Source: Anaerolineales bacterium UBA2395
GTDB lineage: Bacteria > Chloroflexota > Anaerolineae > Anaerolineales > Villigracilaceae
Assembly (NCBI GenBank): GCA_002343775.1
Contig: DDSH01000019.1
Location: 21,566-85,565 of the forward strand
Direction: 5' to 3'
Length of the DNA stretch: 64,000 nucleotides
The notes under the pieces were generated by a model. That model was not told where the DNA came from, made no database searches, and saw only the letters and a program-made list of their open reading frames with translations. A program made the translations under genes and the position numbers. This document shows, piece after piece, positions 10,710-19,948 of this stretch. Numbering within the stretch: position 1 is the stretch's first letter; each line of letters opens with the position of its first letter.

Positions 10710-12380
10710 ATGAGTCAGGAAAAAATCTTTCATCTCATCCCTTATGCCGGTTCGATCGGAATCTCCCTCGGGATCCTTTTCTACGTCTGGACATGGAAAA
10801 AAGCCCGGGGGGCGTATGTATTTTTTTGGTACATCTTGGGTCAGACTCTTTATGTTTCCGGCAATATTCTTGAGATGGTCGCTGCAGGTCTCGAAAACAA
10901 ATTGTTTTGGGAGAGTTTTCAATGGCTTGCGCTTTCCCTGCCATTGTTAACCCTGCCCGTATTTATTGTCATTTATACTGAGTTCAAGTTAAGAAATTAC
11001 AAACGCCTGTTTGTGCTGTCCCTGATATTTCCAGGCGCCTTCTCGACACTGGTTCTGACGGAAGACTCGCACAACCTTATCTACCGTAATCCCACTGTTT
11101 TGGAAAACGGTTTGTTTTCATCGCTGGTATACGACTACTCCCCGATCGTCCTCACGTATACGTACTATGTCTTTTTCATCGCGTTAGTCTGTTGCGCCAT
11201 ATTGGTGCGCCAGATGATGCAGCCCCACAACCTGTACCGCGTTCAAATCGCATTCATTCTTGCCGGGGTTTTGATGCCAATTGCCGGCTGGGCGCTGTCG
11301 CTGTCGGGCATCTTTATTACCCCCCAGCGCGATGCCTCTCCGTTCACAACCGCCGTTGGGAACCTGTTGCTTGCCTGGGGGTTGTTCCGCTTCCGCATAT
11401 TTGAAGTGACACCCATCGCGCGCGGAAAAGTGTTCGAAGCGCTGGTGGACCCCGTTGTCATTTTGAACATGAAGAACCGGGTCGTAGACATCAACACCGC
11501 CATGCTGGACCTGCTGGGGGCGAATGCAACGGATGTCATCGGGCAGCCTGCAAAACAGGTCTTTGCTAACTTTCCAATTCCCATCCGCATGTATACCGAC
11601 GTATCGTACGCACGCACGGAAGCCATCTTCGAGATCAATAAAACCCAGATCCACTACGAGTTGACCATCTGGCCCCTTTACAACGAGCGCAAGGAAATGA
11701 CGGGCAGGGCCTATATCTGTCACGACATCACAGCTCTAAAGCAACTCGAGAAGGAACTGCGCGTCTTGAACACCAACCTCGAAGACCGCGTACAGGGGCG
11801 CACGCTCGAACTGGCAGAGGCGTACGAGTCCATGCTCGAGGGGTTCGCCCGCGCGCTCGAATTGCGGGATAAGGAGACCGAGGGGCACTCCCGCCGGGTG
11901 ACCGAACATGCCTTGAAGATTGCGCAAAATCTCGGTGTCACTTCGGATGCCATGGAGGATATCCGCAGCGGCTCGATCTTGCACGACATTGGCAAGATCA
12001 GCATCCCAGACGAGGTATTACACAAAAAAGGCAAACTCACCCCTGAGGAGCGCAGGATCATCGAAACCCACCCCGAAACCGCCTACAAGTTACTTTCGCC
12101 CATCCCATTCTTGAAAAAAGCGGTGGAAATTCCTTACAGTCACCACGAAAAATGGGATGGGACTGGCTATCCGCAAGGACTTAAAGGGGAGGAAATTCCG
12201 TTGTCTGCGCGCATCTTTGCCATTGCCGACGTTTGGGATGCGCTCAGCCATGACCGTCCCTACAACAAGGCATGGGAGCGTGAAAAGATCATCGAGTACT
12301 TCAAGGAACAGAGCGGGAAACACTTCGACCCGAAGATCGCCCGGGTATTCCTAGCCATGGTCGAAAAAGGCGAGATATAA
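10710..12380 (+). CDS. Membrane-bound PAS/HD-GYP cyclic-di-GMP phosphodiesterase
   Basis: 556-residue sensor-effector. Residues about 10-225 form seven hydrophobic helices like the N-terminal 7TM region found in some histidine kinases. A PAS-like domain (about 235-345) and a short coiled coil follow, then the HD-GYP domain. Its HD motif is His425-Asp426 in HDIGK, and the HHE-x2-DGTGYP signature begins at His478. HD-GYP enzymes hydrolyse c-di-GMP; here activity would be controlled by a membrane signal. The ATG at 10710 is preferred because the longer frame would begin inside the -10 box. The stop codon overlaps a second TATAAT (12376-12381) that may serve the next gene. Confidence 0.87.
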   Translation: MSQEKIFHLIPYAGSIGISLGILFYVWTWKKARGAYVFFWYILGQTLYVSGNILEMVAAGLENKLFWESFQWLALSLPLLTLPVFIVIYTEFKLRNYKRLFVLSLIFPGAFSTLVLTEDSHNLIYRNPTVLENGLFSSLVYDYSPIVLTYTYYVFFIALVCCAILVRQMMQPHNLYRVQIAFILAGVLMPIAGWALSLSGIFITPQRDASPFTTAVGNLLLAWGLFRFRIFEVTPIARGKVFEALVDPVVILNMKNRVVDINTAMLDLLGANATDVIGQPAKQVFANFPIPIRMYTDVSYARTEAIFEINKTQIHYELTIWPLYNERKEMTGRAYICHDITALKQLEKELRVLNTNLEDRVQGRTLELAEAYESMLEGFARALELRDKETEGHSRRVTEHALKIAQNLGVTSDAMEDIRSGSILHDIGKISIPDEVLHKKGKLTPEERRIIETHPETAYKLLSPIPFLKKAVEIPYSHHEKWDGTGYPQGLKGEEIPLSARIFAIADVWDALSHDRPYNKAWEREKIIEYFKEQSGKHFDPKIARVFLAMVEKGEI

Positions 12381-12422
12381 TCACCCCGAAACCTTCCGAA
12401 ATCATTTGGAGAACATGAACGG

Positions 12423-13766
12423 ATGCCAGATCAAATTTACGTTGTAGGACATATCAACCCCGATACTGACTCCGTTGCCTCGGCAATGGGTTACGCCTGG
12501 CTGCTGCGCGAACGCGATGGCGCCAATACAGTCGCGGCACGCGCCGGGGCGTTGAATCCGCAAACCTCATGGGTGCTGAAAACACTCGGGCTTGAACCTC
12601 CCCTGCTATTAACCGACGCTTCGCCGCGGTTTGAATCCGTCATGCACCGGCTCGATAGCATCAGCCCCGACGCCCAACTCGGCATGGCGTGGACGCTCGC
12701 CAGCCGCACAGGCGGTCTGGCACCCATCGTTAACGAGGACGGAACCCCCTACGGTATCATCAACGGTTTGAGCCTCTTCCAATACTTTACCGACATTCTC
12801 GGTCCACGCCCCGGCGACGCAACCGTGCGCGAAATGATGTCTGCCCCCTGCAAAGATGCAGCGAACACTTCCGTGCCCAAATTCCAGTCAAACGCCCACA
12901 TCCGTGATTCGCTCAACCGCATTTTGCGCGCCGAGATCGACGACTATTGGGTGGTGGATGAAAACGGACTCTACCTCGGCGTTGCCCGCCAGCGACACAT
13001 CCTCAACCCGCCGCGCCTCAAGATCATCCTCGTCGACCACAACGAACCGCGCCAATCCATCGCCGCGCTGGAAGAAGCCGAACTACTGGAGATTTTGGAC
13101 CATCACCGCCTCGGCAACCCATATACCCATCAACCCATCCGCTTCACAGTGGATGTGGTCGGCTCGACCTCGACCCTCGTGGCGGAACAAGCCACCGAAG
13201 CGGGACTCTCCGCCCCGCCAGCCATTGCCGGCGCGCTTCTCTCTGGACTTTTATCGGATACGCTCATCCTGACCTCTCCCACCACGACAGCGCGTGACAA
13301 AGCCGCCGCTGAGCGCCTGGCACGTTGGGCATTTGTCGGCGGGAGCCCACTAAAAGGCGAGACCATCGAAAGCTTTGGCAAAGCCGTGCTCTCGGCAGGC
13401 GCAGGACTCTCCAACCGCAAGCCGGAAGAAGTGGTCAGCACCGACATCAAACCGTTCGAAGGTGGCGGATTCAAGTTTGCCGTAGCGCAAGCCGAAGTGA
13501 CCGACATTATGCAGCTCGGCGAGCACCTCGACCCGCTGAAATACGCGCTCGACGACCTGCGCGACAAACGCGGGCTGGACTTTGTCATGCTGCTCATCAC
13601 AGATGTAGTCCGCGGCTCAAGTCGTCTGATCATTTCGCAGCCTGCCCCACCCATCCTGAGTGACCTGCCCTATCCCCCCCTGCCCGATGGCACACGCGAT
13701 GCCCCCGGCGTGGTTTCAAGAAAGAAACAATTGCTACCTGTCGTGCTGGGGCTGTTGGAAAGATAA
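12423..13766 (+). CDS. CBS-domain manganese-dependent inorganic pyrophosphatase (class II)
   Basis: 447-residue DHH-family phosphatase. Metal-binding motifs are GHINPDTDSVASA (His10, Asp14, Asp16), VDHNEPRQS and LDHHRLG, the order expected of class II pyrophosphatases. A CBS pair is inserted between the first and second motifs (about residues 70-200), which makes it longer than simple PPases; in this subfamily adenine nucleotides bind the CBS domains and control PPi hydrolysis. It is preceded by a TATAAT overlapping the end of the HD-GYP gene and a GGAG at 12408. xdhC follows 8 nt downstream, so the two are likely co-transcribed. Confidence 0.88.
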   Translation: MPDQIYVVGHINPDTDSVASAMGYAWLLRERDGANTVAARAGALNPQTSWVLKTLGLEPPLLLTDASPRFESVMHRLDSISPDAQLGMAWTLASRTGGLAPIVNEDGTPYGIINGLSLFQYFTDILGPRPGDATVREMMSAPCKDAANTSVPKFQSNAHIRDSLNRILRAEIDDYWVVDENGLYLGVARQRHILNPPRLKIILVDHNEPRQSIAALEEAELLEILDHHRLGNPYTHQPIRFTVDVVGSTSTLVAEQATEAGLSAPPAIAGALLSGLLSDTLILTSPTTTARDKAAAERLARWAFVGGSPLKGETIESFGKAVLSAGAGLSNRKPEEVVSTDIKPFEGGGFKFAVAQAEVTDIMQLGEHLDPLKYALDDLRDKRGLDFVMLLITDVVRGSSRLIISQPAPPILSDLPYPPLPDGTRDAPGVVSRKKQLLPVVLGLLER

Positions 13767-13774
13767 CCTCTTCA

Positions 13775-14566
13775 ATGAAAACAATCTACCAAGCCCTTTC
13801 TGAACTCGAAAAGAACAACGGCTCCGCCGCGCTTTGCACAGTGGTCAAAAGCGAAGGTTCCACACCAAGGCACGTAGGCAGCAAAATGCTCGTCTACCCC
13901 GATGGCTCGTTCATCGGCACGGTCGGCGGCGGAGACCTTGAACACCGCGTGCTCGACGAAGCCTGGATGGCTCTTGGCGATGGCGAGACGCGTTTTTTGC
14001 ATTACAACATGGCTGACCCCTCGCGCGGCGATCCTGGCGTGTGTGGAGGTCAGGTGGAGGTCTTTGTGGAACCCATCCTTCCTCCCCCAACCCTGGTCGT
14101 GATCGGCGCAGGGCATGTGGGCAAAGCGGTCGTTCATTTGGCAAAATGGCTGGGGTTCCGCGTTGCCGTCAGCGATGACCGCGCAGAATTCTGCACACCC
14201 GAATCCACGCCCGGCGCGGACGAGTATTATCCGGTGGAGATGGGCAAACTGGCGGAACAACTCAAAATCACGCGACGTACCTATCTGGTTGTGACCAGCC
14301 GCGGGTCCAGTGTGGATGCGCTCGGTCTGCCGAACCTGCTTCAATCGGATGCGGCTTATATTGGCGTCATCGGTTCGAAGCGCAGATGGGCAACCACGGT
14401 CAAGGCGCTGAAGGCGAACGGCGTGGATGAAGCACTGATCGAGAAGGTTCACTCCCCCATGGGATTGGAACTGCAAGCCGAAACACCCGAAGAGATCGCC
14501 GTGAGCATTATGGCGGAAGTTTTGATGATCCGGGATAAGGGGACGGGCAAGCCAATGACGAAATAA
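13775..14566 (+). CDS. xdhC: XdhC/CoxI-family molybdenum-cofactor maturation factor
   Basis: 263-residue protein with the N-terminal XdhC/CoxI domain (SEGSTPRHVGSKMLV, GTVGGGDLEHRVL) and a C-terminal Rossmann domain (VVIGAGHVGKAV, GVIGSKRRW). XdhC binds the molybdenum cofactor, helps its sulfuration and inserts it into xanthine-dehydrogenase-type enzymes. The obvious client is the Fe-S/Mo subunit at 7559. It sits directly behind the pyrophosphatase gene with a gap of 8 nt. Confidence 0.9.
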   Translation: MKTIYQALSELEKNNGSAALCTVVKSEGSTPRHVGSKMLVYPDGSFIGTVGGGDLEHRVLDEAWMALGDGETRFLHYNMADPSRGDPGVCGGQVEVFVEPILPPPTLVVIGAGHVGKAVVHLAKWLGFRVAVSDDRAEFCTPESTPGADEYYPVEMGKLAEQLKITRRTYLVVTSRGSSVDALGLPNLLQSDAAYIGVIGSKRRWATTVKALKANGVDEALIEKVHSPMGLELQAETPEEIAVSIMAEVLMIRDKGTGKPMTK

Positions 14567-14660
14567 CAGGCTGCGGGCCAGGGAGAGGCGGTTCGACGTT
14601 CAGCGTTTGGCAACGAAACGAATCTCTTCATTTCGCGTACATGTATAGGACAAACGGTTC

Positions 14661-14689
14661 TTGTCCCTGCCTGTCAGTTGGACTATAAT
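14661..14689 (+). promoter_or_regulatory. Sigma-70-type promoter of the SPFH gene
   Basis: TTGTCC at 14661-14666 and TATAAT at 14684-14689 are separated by 17 nt. AAAGGAGC follows ahead of the ATG at 14722. Confidence 0.75.
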
Positions 14690-14721
14690 CAAGCCGTTAT
14701 TCACCGAAAAGGAGCAAACAC

Positions 14722-15777
14722 ATGGCTAGGATTTTTGATGTCATTGAATACCCCAATGAAATGACCGATGAGATCGTCCATCGCTTTCCCGAAGAGGGCA
14801 TCGGCGATTTTCGCATCGGCTCGCAAGTGATCGTACGTGAAAGCCAGAGCGCGGTCTTCTTCCGCGACGGCAATGCGCTGGATGTTTTCAAGCCAGGTCG
14901 TCACACCATCGCAACTGCGAACATTCCATTGCTAATTGACTGGATCGGCAAAGCGTTCAATGACCGCACCCCCTTCCCTGCGGAGGTGTATTTCGTCTCT
15001 CGCAAGGAATTTGCCAACAAGAAATGGGGCACCCCGCAGCCGATCATTGTCCGCAACCCGGGCATGGGATTGGGTGTGGCATTGCTCCAGGGCTTTGGTA
15101 CCTACTCCTTCCAGGTGAAGGATCCGCAGCAGTTCGTCACCCAGATCGTCGGTGTGCAGCATACCTATCGCACCAGCGATATCGAAGAGCGCCTGCGCAC
15201 CATGCTTCTCTCCAAGCTGCAGGATGTGCTCGGCGAGACCGGCGCGAAGAATTCCGTGCCTGAAATGATCGGTCTGACCGAGGAGATCGGCGCAGCGGTT
15301 CGCGCGAAGTCGAAGGATGATTTCGAAGCCATCGGTCTGACACTCAAGACCTTCTATATCGGAAACCTCAAGCCGAGTGAAAAATCTGCCCAGGAATTGC
15401 GCGACATGGGCATGCTCGACATGGCAACCTACACCCAGCTGCAAGCTGCAGATGCGATGCGCGATGCTGCCAAGAACGAAGGCGGCGGCGCAGGTCTGAC
15501 GGCTGGCATCGGCGCCGGTATGGGCATTGGCAACTTAATCCAGCAGGCAACCGCGGGTGGAATGCAGCAACAGTCCCAGCAGCAATCGAGCGGAGGCGGA
15601 CAAGCCGCTTCTGGCGGCATGCCGGATGTGATGACTCCGTCCGAAGCGGCGGCGATCCTGCGGGTTTCTGAAGAGGATGTGAAAGCCGCCATCGAAGCCG
15701 GCGACTTGAAAGCCAAGAAACTCGGCAGCGCTTACCGCATTAGTAAAGCGGCATTGGAAGAGTTTTTGAAGGGCTAG
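14722..15777 (+). CDS. SPFH-domain protein with C-terminal excisionase-type HTH
   Basis: 351-residue protein. Residues about 20-240 form an SPFH/band-7 domain of the YdjI type (virion-core-protein-like group; MARIFDVIEYPNEMTDEIV start). A Gly/Ala-rich then Gln/Ser/Gly-rich linker (about 255-295) leads to a C-terminal winged-helix of the excisionase family: MTPSEAAAILRVSEEDVKAA followed by KLGSAYRISKAALEEFL. SPFH proteins oligomerise into membrane-associated cages. The YdjI group usually ends in a zinc ribbon or SHOCT domain, so an excisionase-type helix-turn-helix is unusual. It has its own promoter and terminator, so it is monocistronic. Confidence 0.85.
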   Translation: MARIFDVIEYPNEMTDEIVHRFPEEGIGDFRIGSQVIVRESQSAVFFRDGNALDVFKPGRHTIATANIPLLIDWIGKAFNDRTPFPAEVYFVSRKEFANKKWGTPQPIIVRNPGMGLGVALLQGFGTYSFQVKDPQQFVTQIVGVQHTYRTSDIEERLRTMLLSKLQDVLGETGAKNSVPEMIGLTEEIGAAVRAKSKDDFEAIGLTLKTFYIGNLKPSEKSAQELRDMGMLDMATYTQLQAADAMRDAAKNEGGGAGLTAGIGAGMGIGNLIQQATAGGMQQQSQQQSSGGGQAASGGMPDVMTPSEAAAILRVSEEDVKAAIEAGDLKAKKLGSAYRISKAALEEFLKG

Positions 15778-15791
15778 TAGCATCGAATATG

Positions 15792-15825
15792 AAAGAGGCT
15801 TCCTGTATGGGAAGCCTCTTTTTTG
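15792..15825 (+). terminator. Bidirectional terminator between convergent genes
   Basis: AAAGAGGCTTCC pairs with GGGAAGCCTCTTT around a short loop and is followed by TTTTTT. It ends the SPFH gene and, read leftward, may also serve nnr. Confidence 0.9.
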
Positions 15826-15836
15826 TTTAACCCAGT

Positions 15837-17384
15837 TTATTCCAATTCTGCGAGCACCGCGGGGATCGCATTCAGCACATCACCCGCCAATACCGAAGCC
15901 GTCGTTCCAATCTCGTCCGCAGCAAGCAAGCCCGCCTGCGCATGGATGAACGCCCCCGCCACGGCGGCATCGAAAGCATCCAAACCTTGTGCGCGAAGAC
16001 CAACGATTACCCCCGCCAACACATCCCCCGTTCCGGCGCGGGCAAGGGCGGGCGTGGCAACTGGGATGGTCGTTCTACGTCCATCTGGCGATGCGATCAC
16101 GGTAAATGCGCCCTTCAACACAACGACATGCCCCCATTCTTTCGCGTATCGTTCAGCCACCTCTTCCCGCTTCGATTGAATTTCCTCGCGCGATAAACCC
16201 GTCAACACAGACATTTCACCCGGGTGCGGGGTCAACACGGTCCATGCGGGCAACTTCGTGTACCAGTCCGAAATCTGCGACACGTGACGCAATCCATCTG
16301 CATCGACCACCAATGGGATCTTGATGGAGGGTATTAAATTTTCAACGAACGCTCCCGTCACAGATCGACTCCCCAACCCAGAACCGATCAACATTGCCGT
16401 GGCGCGCCCGAAGTTTTCCAAGACTTTTGAAACTGCCTGCTCCGAGACGAATCCATTTTCGTGCGGAAGAAGAACCCATGTCGCTTCGGGGACGTGACCG
16501 GCAAGCGCGGCGTGCAGCGGCTCAGGCACAGCCATCGTCACCAACCCCGCACCGACGCGATACGCAGCCTTCCCAGCAAGCAAGGCTGCGCCAGTATAGG
16601 ATGCGGACCCCGCTATTACGAAGGCAGTACCAAACGTCCCTTTGTGTGAAGCGGGCGACCGTTCCGGCAGCAAAGCCGAAACCATTTCCCAATCTGCCAC
16701 TTCGGTTTTCACCGCAGACCAGGCACCCAGGTCTTCCGGCAAGCCAAGATCCACCACTTCCAGACTACCGACAAATTCGAACGCAGGCAATTTCAACAAA
16801 CCCTGTTTGACCGCCGCCATCGTCACCGTCAGGTCAGCGGGGATGGCTTCATCTGCGGTTTCACCTGAGTCACAATCCACGCCAGAGGGACAATCCACCG
16901 CAACAACGAAAGGAGAGGCGTCCATTTCGGATAGGATGACTTGCGCGCCAGCAAGGACCAGCGCCGCTTCTTTCTTAAGCGGAAGATTGATCCCCGTACC
17001 AAGCAGCCCATCCACCAGGACGGTTGTTTCGCTCAGGGCTTCGCCCAGCGACTCAAGATTCGGGTCGCTGGAAAATTGAAAGACATCCCCGCCCGCGTCG
17101 AGATACCGCGAGATGAGCGGGTCGTCCATCTTGCGGTTGACCAGATAGGCATGTGTGCGCCAACCCGCCCCCGCCAGCCAGGTCAATGCGACCAGCGCAT
17201 CGCCGCCGTTGTTGCCCGAACCGACCAGCCCTGTGACCGTATCCCAGCCGTTTTCCTGCCCAAGCACATGGATGATCTCAGCCAGCCCCTGCCCGGCATT
17301 TTCCATCATCTGAGCATAGGAAACACCTCTGGAGTCGGCTTCCTTTTCAATTTCACGCATTTGAGAGACAGTGACAAGTTTCAT
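15837..17384 (-). CDS. nnr: Bifunctional NAD(P)H-hydrate epimerase / ADP-dependent dehydratase
   Basis: 515-residue fusion. The N-terminal YjeF_N epimerase domain (about 1-215) has GNNGGDALVAL and VDGLLGTGI. The C-terminal ribokinase-like dehydratase domain (about 230-510) has SHKGTFG, LTPHPGEMSVL and AGTGDVLAGVI. Together they repair hydrated NADH/NADPH: the epimerase interconverts the R and S forms, and the dehydratase restores NAD(P)H at the cost of ADP. It is a single cytoplasmic gene. A heptanucleotide repeat lies just upstream of its start, with a possible -10 box at 17401-17406. Confidence 0.93.
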   Translation of the reverse strand: MKLVTVSQMREIEKEADSRGVSYAQMMENAGQGLAEIIHVLGQENGWDTVTGLVGSGNNGGDALVALTWLAGAGWRTHAYLVNRKMDDPLISRYLDAGGDVFQFSSDPNLESLGEALSETTVLVDGLLGTGINLPLKKEAALVLAGAQVILSEMDASPFVVAVDCPSGVDCDSGETADEAIPADLTVTMAAVKQGLLKLPAFEFVGSLEVVDLGLPEDLGAWSAVKTEVADWEMVSALLPERSPASHKGTFGTAFVIAGSASYTGAALLAGKAAYRVGAGLVTMAVPEPLHAALAGHVPEATWVLLPHENGFVSEQAVSKVLENFGRATAMLIGSGLGSRSVTGAFVENLIPSIKIPLVVDADGLRHVSQISDWYTKLPAWTVLTPHPGEMSVLTGLSREEIQSKREEVAERYAKEWGHVVVLKGAFTVIASPDGRRTTIPVATPALARAGTGDVLAGVIVGLRAQGLDAFDAAVAGAFIHAQAGLLAADEIGTTASVLAGDVLNAIPAVLAELE

Positions 17385-17394
17385 GGTTGGGTGG

Positions 17395-17422
17395 GGTTGA
17401 AAGTATAAGATTGAAGGTTATT
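17395..17422 (+). repeat. Heptanucleotide repeat in the nnr/pirin intergenic region
   Basis: Units GGTTGAA, AGTATAA, GATTGAA, GGTTATT are of the same family as those at 3411 and 6403. They overlap the likely nnr promoter. Confidence 0.55.
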
Positions 17423-17494
17423 TCTAAAGATATTCTAACCGATGCGGAAACAAGCCGGGGGTAAGGATAAAAAAATTCGAAGCATCAAAATCGC

Positions 17495-18337
17495 ATGACA
17501 AACTTTAGAACCATTTCCACGATTATCGATCCCCAACTGGTTGTAGAAGGCGCGGGCGTTCTGTTGCGCCGCTCGTTCGGTCCGCACATCAGTAACAAAT
17601 TTGACCCATTTCTTTTGTTCGATCACTTTGCCTTCAACAATCCCATCGAAGGACCCATCCGAGGGTTTCCCACCCACCCGCACCGTGGCATCGAAACCGT
17701 CACCTACATGCTCGAAGGCACCGTCCGTCATCGTGACAGCCTCGGCAACGCGGGAACCATTACCGAAGGCGACGTACAATGGATGACCAGCGGTCGCGGA
17801 ATCCTGCACGAAGAAATGCCCCGCCGCAGCGAAAACGGAAATATTTATGGTTTCCAACTTTGGGTCAACCTGCCAGCCGCACAAAAAATGGGGCAGCCAC
17901 GCTATCAGGAAGTTGCGACGAATACCATACCCGTCATTGAAAAGGACGGGGCAACGATTCGACTCGTGGCCGGAGAGATTGACGGTGTTCGCGGACCTGT
18001 GACCGAAATTGCCGCTGCGCCTCTTTACATGGATGTGAAACTGGCAGCGGGTACCCGGTTCAGTCACCCCATCCCACGCGGACATACCGCGCTCTTGTAT
18101 GTTTTCGAAGGGGTTGGCGAATTCGCAGGAGAGGTCGTGGAATCCGTCAGCATGGTGGTGCTCAATGACGACGGCGAAAGTCTCGAGGTCAAGACCGAAG
18201 CGGGCGTGCGCTTCATGCTCATGGCTGGCGCTCCATTCAAGGAGCCAATTTTCCCATACGGTCCCTTTGTCATGAATACAAAAGAAGAGATCGAGGAGAC
18301 CATTCGGGAATTGCGAAACGGGACGTTCATCAAGTAA
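17495..18337 (+). CDS. Pirin-family cupin protein
   Basis: 280-residue double-cupin protein. The N-terminal metal-binding cupin shows GFPTHPHRGIETVTYMLEG and HRDSLGN, with the HPHRG histidines, an ensuing WMTSGRGILHEE, and the C-terminal Pirin_C domain (about 170-275). Bacterial pirins bind iron or another metal and act as quercetinase-like enzymes or redox-sensitive regulators; the role here is open. A terminator follows at 18343. Confidence 0.9.
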   Translation: MTNFRTISTIIDPQLVVEGAGVLLRRSFGPHISNKFDPFLLFDHFAFNNPIEGPIRGFPTHPHRGIETVTYMLEGTVRHRDSLGNAGTITEGDVQWMTSGRGILHEEMPRRSENGNIYGFQLWVNLPAAQKMGQPRYQEVATNTIPVIEKDGATIRLVAGEIDGVRGPVTEIAAAPLYMDVKLAAGTRFSHPIPRGHTALLYVFEGVGEFAGEVVESVSMVVLNDDGESLEVKTEAGVRFMLMAGAPFKEPIFPYGPFVMNTKEEIEETIRELRNGTFIK

Positions 18338-18342
18338 ACTCA

Positions 18343-18371
18343 TGGGCGAGGCAACTCGCCCAATTTTTTTT
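18343..18371 (+). terminator. Rho-independent terminator after the pirin gene
   Basis: TGGGCGAG pairs with CTCGCCCA around GCAA and is followed by eight T. Confidence 0.9.
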
Positions 18372-18385
18372 GCATGGAGGCGTAA

Positions 18386-18850
18386 ATGACACAGGTTGTG
18401 TATGGTCCGCGCTTGGGAAAGGAAGGACAACTTCGCGTTGGGTGCAGCGCGGTCATCTTCGACAAGACGCGCGAGAAGGTCTTGCTCACCCAACGAGCGG
18501 ATAATGGTCACTGGTGCCTGCCGGGTGGTCACATGGAGTCGGGGGAAAGCGCTGCCGAGGCGTGCGAACGCGAGGTTTGGGAGGAAACGGGGCTAAAAGT
18601 CCGCGCGATGCGCCTGCTGGGAGTGTACAGCAACCCGGATCAGTTGGTCATTTACGAGGACGGGAACAAGGCATTCTTTGTGGTATTAAATTTCGAAGTG
18701 CAGGTATTGGAAGGCAAAGTGGGTCTAAGCGACGAAACCACTGATTTTGGCTGGTTCTCGCTTTCAGAAATGGCGTCCATGCGGATCCATGCCAACCACC
18801 AAATGCGAGTGGAGGATGCGCTCCGAGGCGGCGAGACGGTTATGAAGTGA
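18386..18850 (+). CDS. NUDIX hydrolase
   Basis: 154-residue protein with a complete Nudix box G-x5-E-x7-REVxEE-x-GL starting at Gly48 (Glu54, Arg62, Glu63, Glu66, Glu67). It would hydrolyse a nucleoside diphosphate linked to another moiety, possibly an ADP-sugar or oxidised nucleotide; the sequence does not fix the substrate. GGAGG sits 9 nt before the ATG. Confidence 0.9.
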   Translation: MTQVVYGPRLGKEGQLRVGCSAVIFDKTREKVLLTQRADNGHWCLPGGHMESGESAAEACEREVWEETGLKVRAMRLLGVYSNPDQLVIYEDGNKAFFVVLNFEVQVLEGKVGLSDETTDFGWFSLSEMASMRIHANHQMRVEDALRGGETVMK

Positions 18851-18892
18851 TGAGGTTTAAGATCTTCTGCCCCTACTTATATACCATCTACA

Positions 18893-18926
18893 AACACGCT
18901 ACTAATTTTACATAGGCGTGTTTTTC
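18893..18926 (+). terminator. Possible terminator
   Basis: AACACGC pairs with GCGTGTT across a 16-nt AT-rich loop and is followed by TTTCATTT. The long loop makes it weak. Confidence 0.5.
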
Positions 18927-18952
18927 ATTTAAACTTTATACACGGAGAAATC

Positions 18953-19513
18953 ATGTTACAGAATCTTTCACACAAATTTTATCAATGGGCAAAGGGCTGG
19001 CTGGTGCTCGTCCTGCTGGCGTTGGATATCTTCTTTGCAGGTTTCCTTATGCCGCTCGTCGGTGGGTTGATGCAAGGCGGACAGGGCGACATTCAACCGC
19101 TGGATCTGATGTTCTTTGCCACACCCGACCAGACCTTTGACATGATCGAGAAATATGGCGATGCGGGTCGTGCGTTCTACCGCAACGTGGAGCTGACCGT
19201 GGATATCGTCTACCCGATCGTTTACCTCTTCGCTTTTGGGTTGCTGATCTCGTGGCTCTTTAAACGCGGCTTTTCCCCCGATAGCAAGATGATGAAATTA
19301 AATGTCATGCCGCTCGGCGCCTGGTTCTTCGACCTGCTCGAAAACCTCAACATCGTTACCCTGCTCGCGATGCATCCTGCAAAACCCGCTTTCATGGCGT
19401 GGCTGCTGATGATCCTCACCACTGCTAAATGGCTGTTTGCCTTTGCGAGTATTGCCTTGATCCTGATCGGGCTGGCAATGGCGACCAGGAATGGATTTAG
19501 AAAGCAAATCTAG
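18953..19513 (+). CDS. Hypothetical four-helix membrane protein
   Basis: 186-residue integral membrane protein. Hydrophobic helices fall near residues 15-38, 83-101, about 118-133 and 142-178 (possibly two helices). No motif links it to a known family. It converges on the DinB-like gene and their ends overlap by 4 nt. Confidence 0.65.
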   Translation: MLQNLSHKFYQWAKGWLVLVLLALDIFFAGFLMPLVGGLMQGGQGDIQPLDLMFFATPDQTFDMIEKYGDAGRAFYRNVELTVDIVYPIVYLFAFGLLISWLFKRGFSPDSKMMKLNVMPLGAWFFDLLENLNIVTLLAMHPAKPAFMAWLLMILTTAKWLFAFASIALILIGLAMATRNGFRKQI

Positions 19514-19935
19514 ACCGTATACCGTTTGTTCCAACTTGCAGGAAAGGTCAAACCATTCCCGTACACAAAGCGGATCAACTGTCCATGATGCTGGGTTTCA
19601 TGCTCAAGCAAGTCGAATGCGAGGCTAACTTGCGTGTCATTCAGGCTCATGAAATCCATCTGAGCCAGTCGCTCCTGGGTTTCTTTCAATGCTGCCAACG
19701 CTGCATGTTTGACACGCGGTGTTTGCAAACTACACGAAAAGCCCCGCCAACCACCCGTTTCGATGGCTTTGATGTAACTCTCACGTGCGCCGACAATACA
19801 CCAAAGTTGACCCGAAATCCGGTTGGAAGGCAGGTTGGGCAAATCGGCACCAAGGGAAGCTTCATCGAGATGAGCGACCAGATCACACGTAAGTTGAAAG
19901 GCGCGGTCAAGATTCGATTTTAGTTGGTCAAGCAT
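19510..19935 (-). CDS. DinB-like metal-binding protein
   Basis: 141-residue four-helix-bundle protein of the DinB/YfiT type. A His in the N-terminal helix region (DLVAHLDE) and the C-terminal HETQHHGQLIRF helix supply the expected metal-binding histidines. The family includes thiol S-transferases and proteins of unknown role. AGGAGA stands 6 nt before the ATG at 19935. It lies 13 nt downstream of the methyltransferase gene on the same strand, so they form an operon. Confidence 0.75.
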   Translation of the reverse strand: MLDQLKSNLDRAFQLTCDLVAHLDEASLGADLPNLPSNRISGQLWCIVGARESYIKAIETGGWRGFSCSLQTPRVKHAALAALKETQERLAQMDFMSLNDTQVSLAFDLLEHETQHHGQLIRFVYGNGLTFPASWNKRYTV

Positions 19936-19948
19936 ACATCATCTCCTG

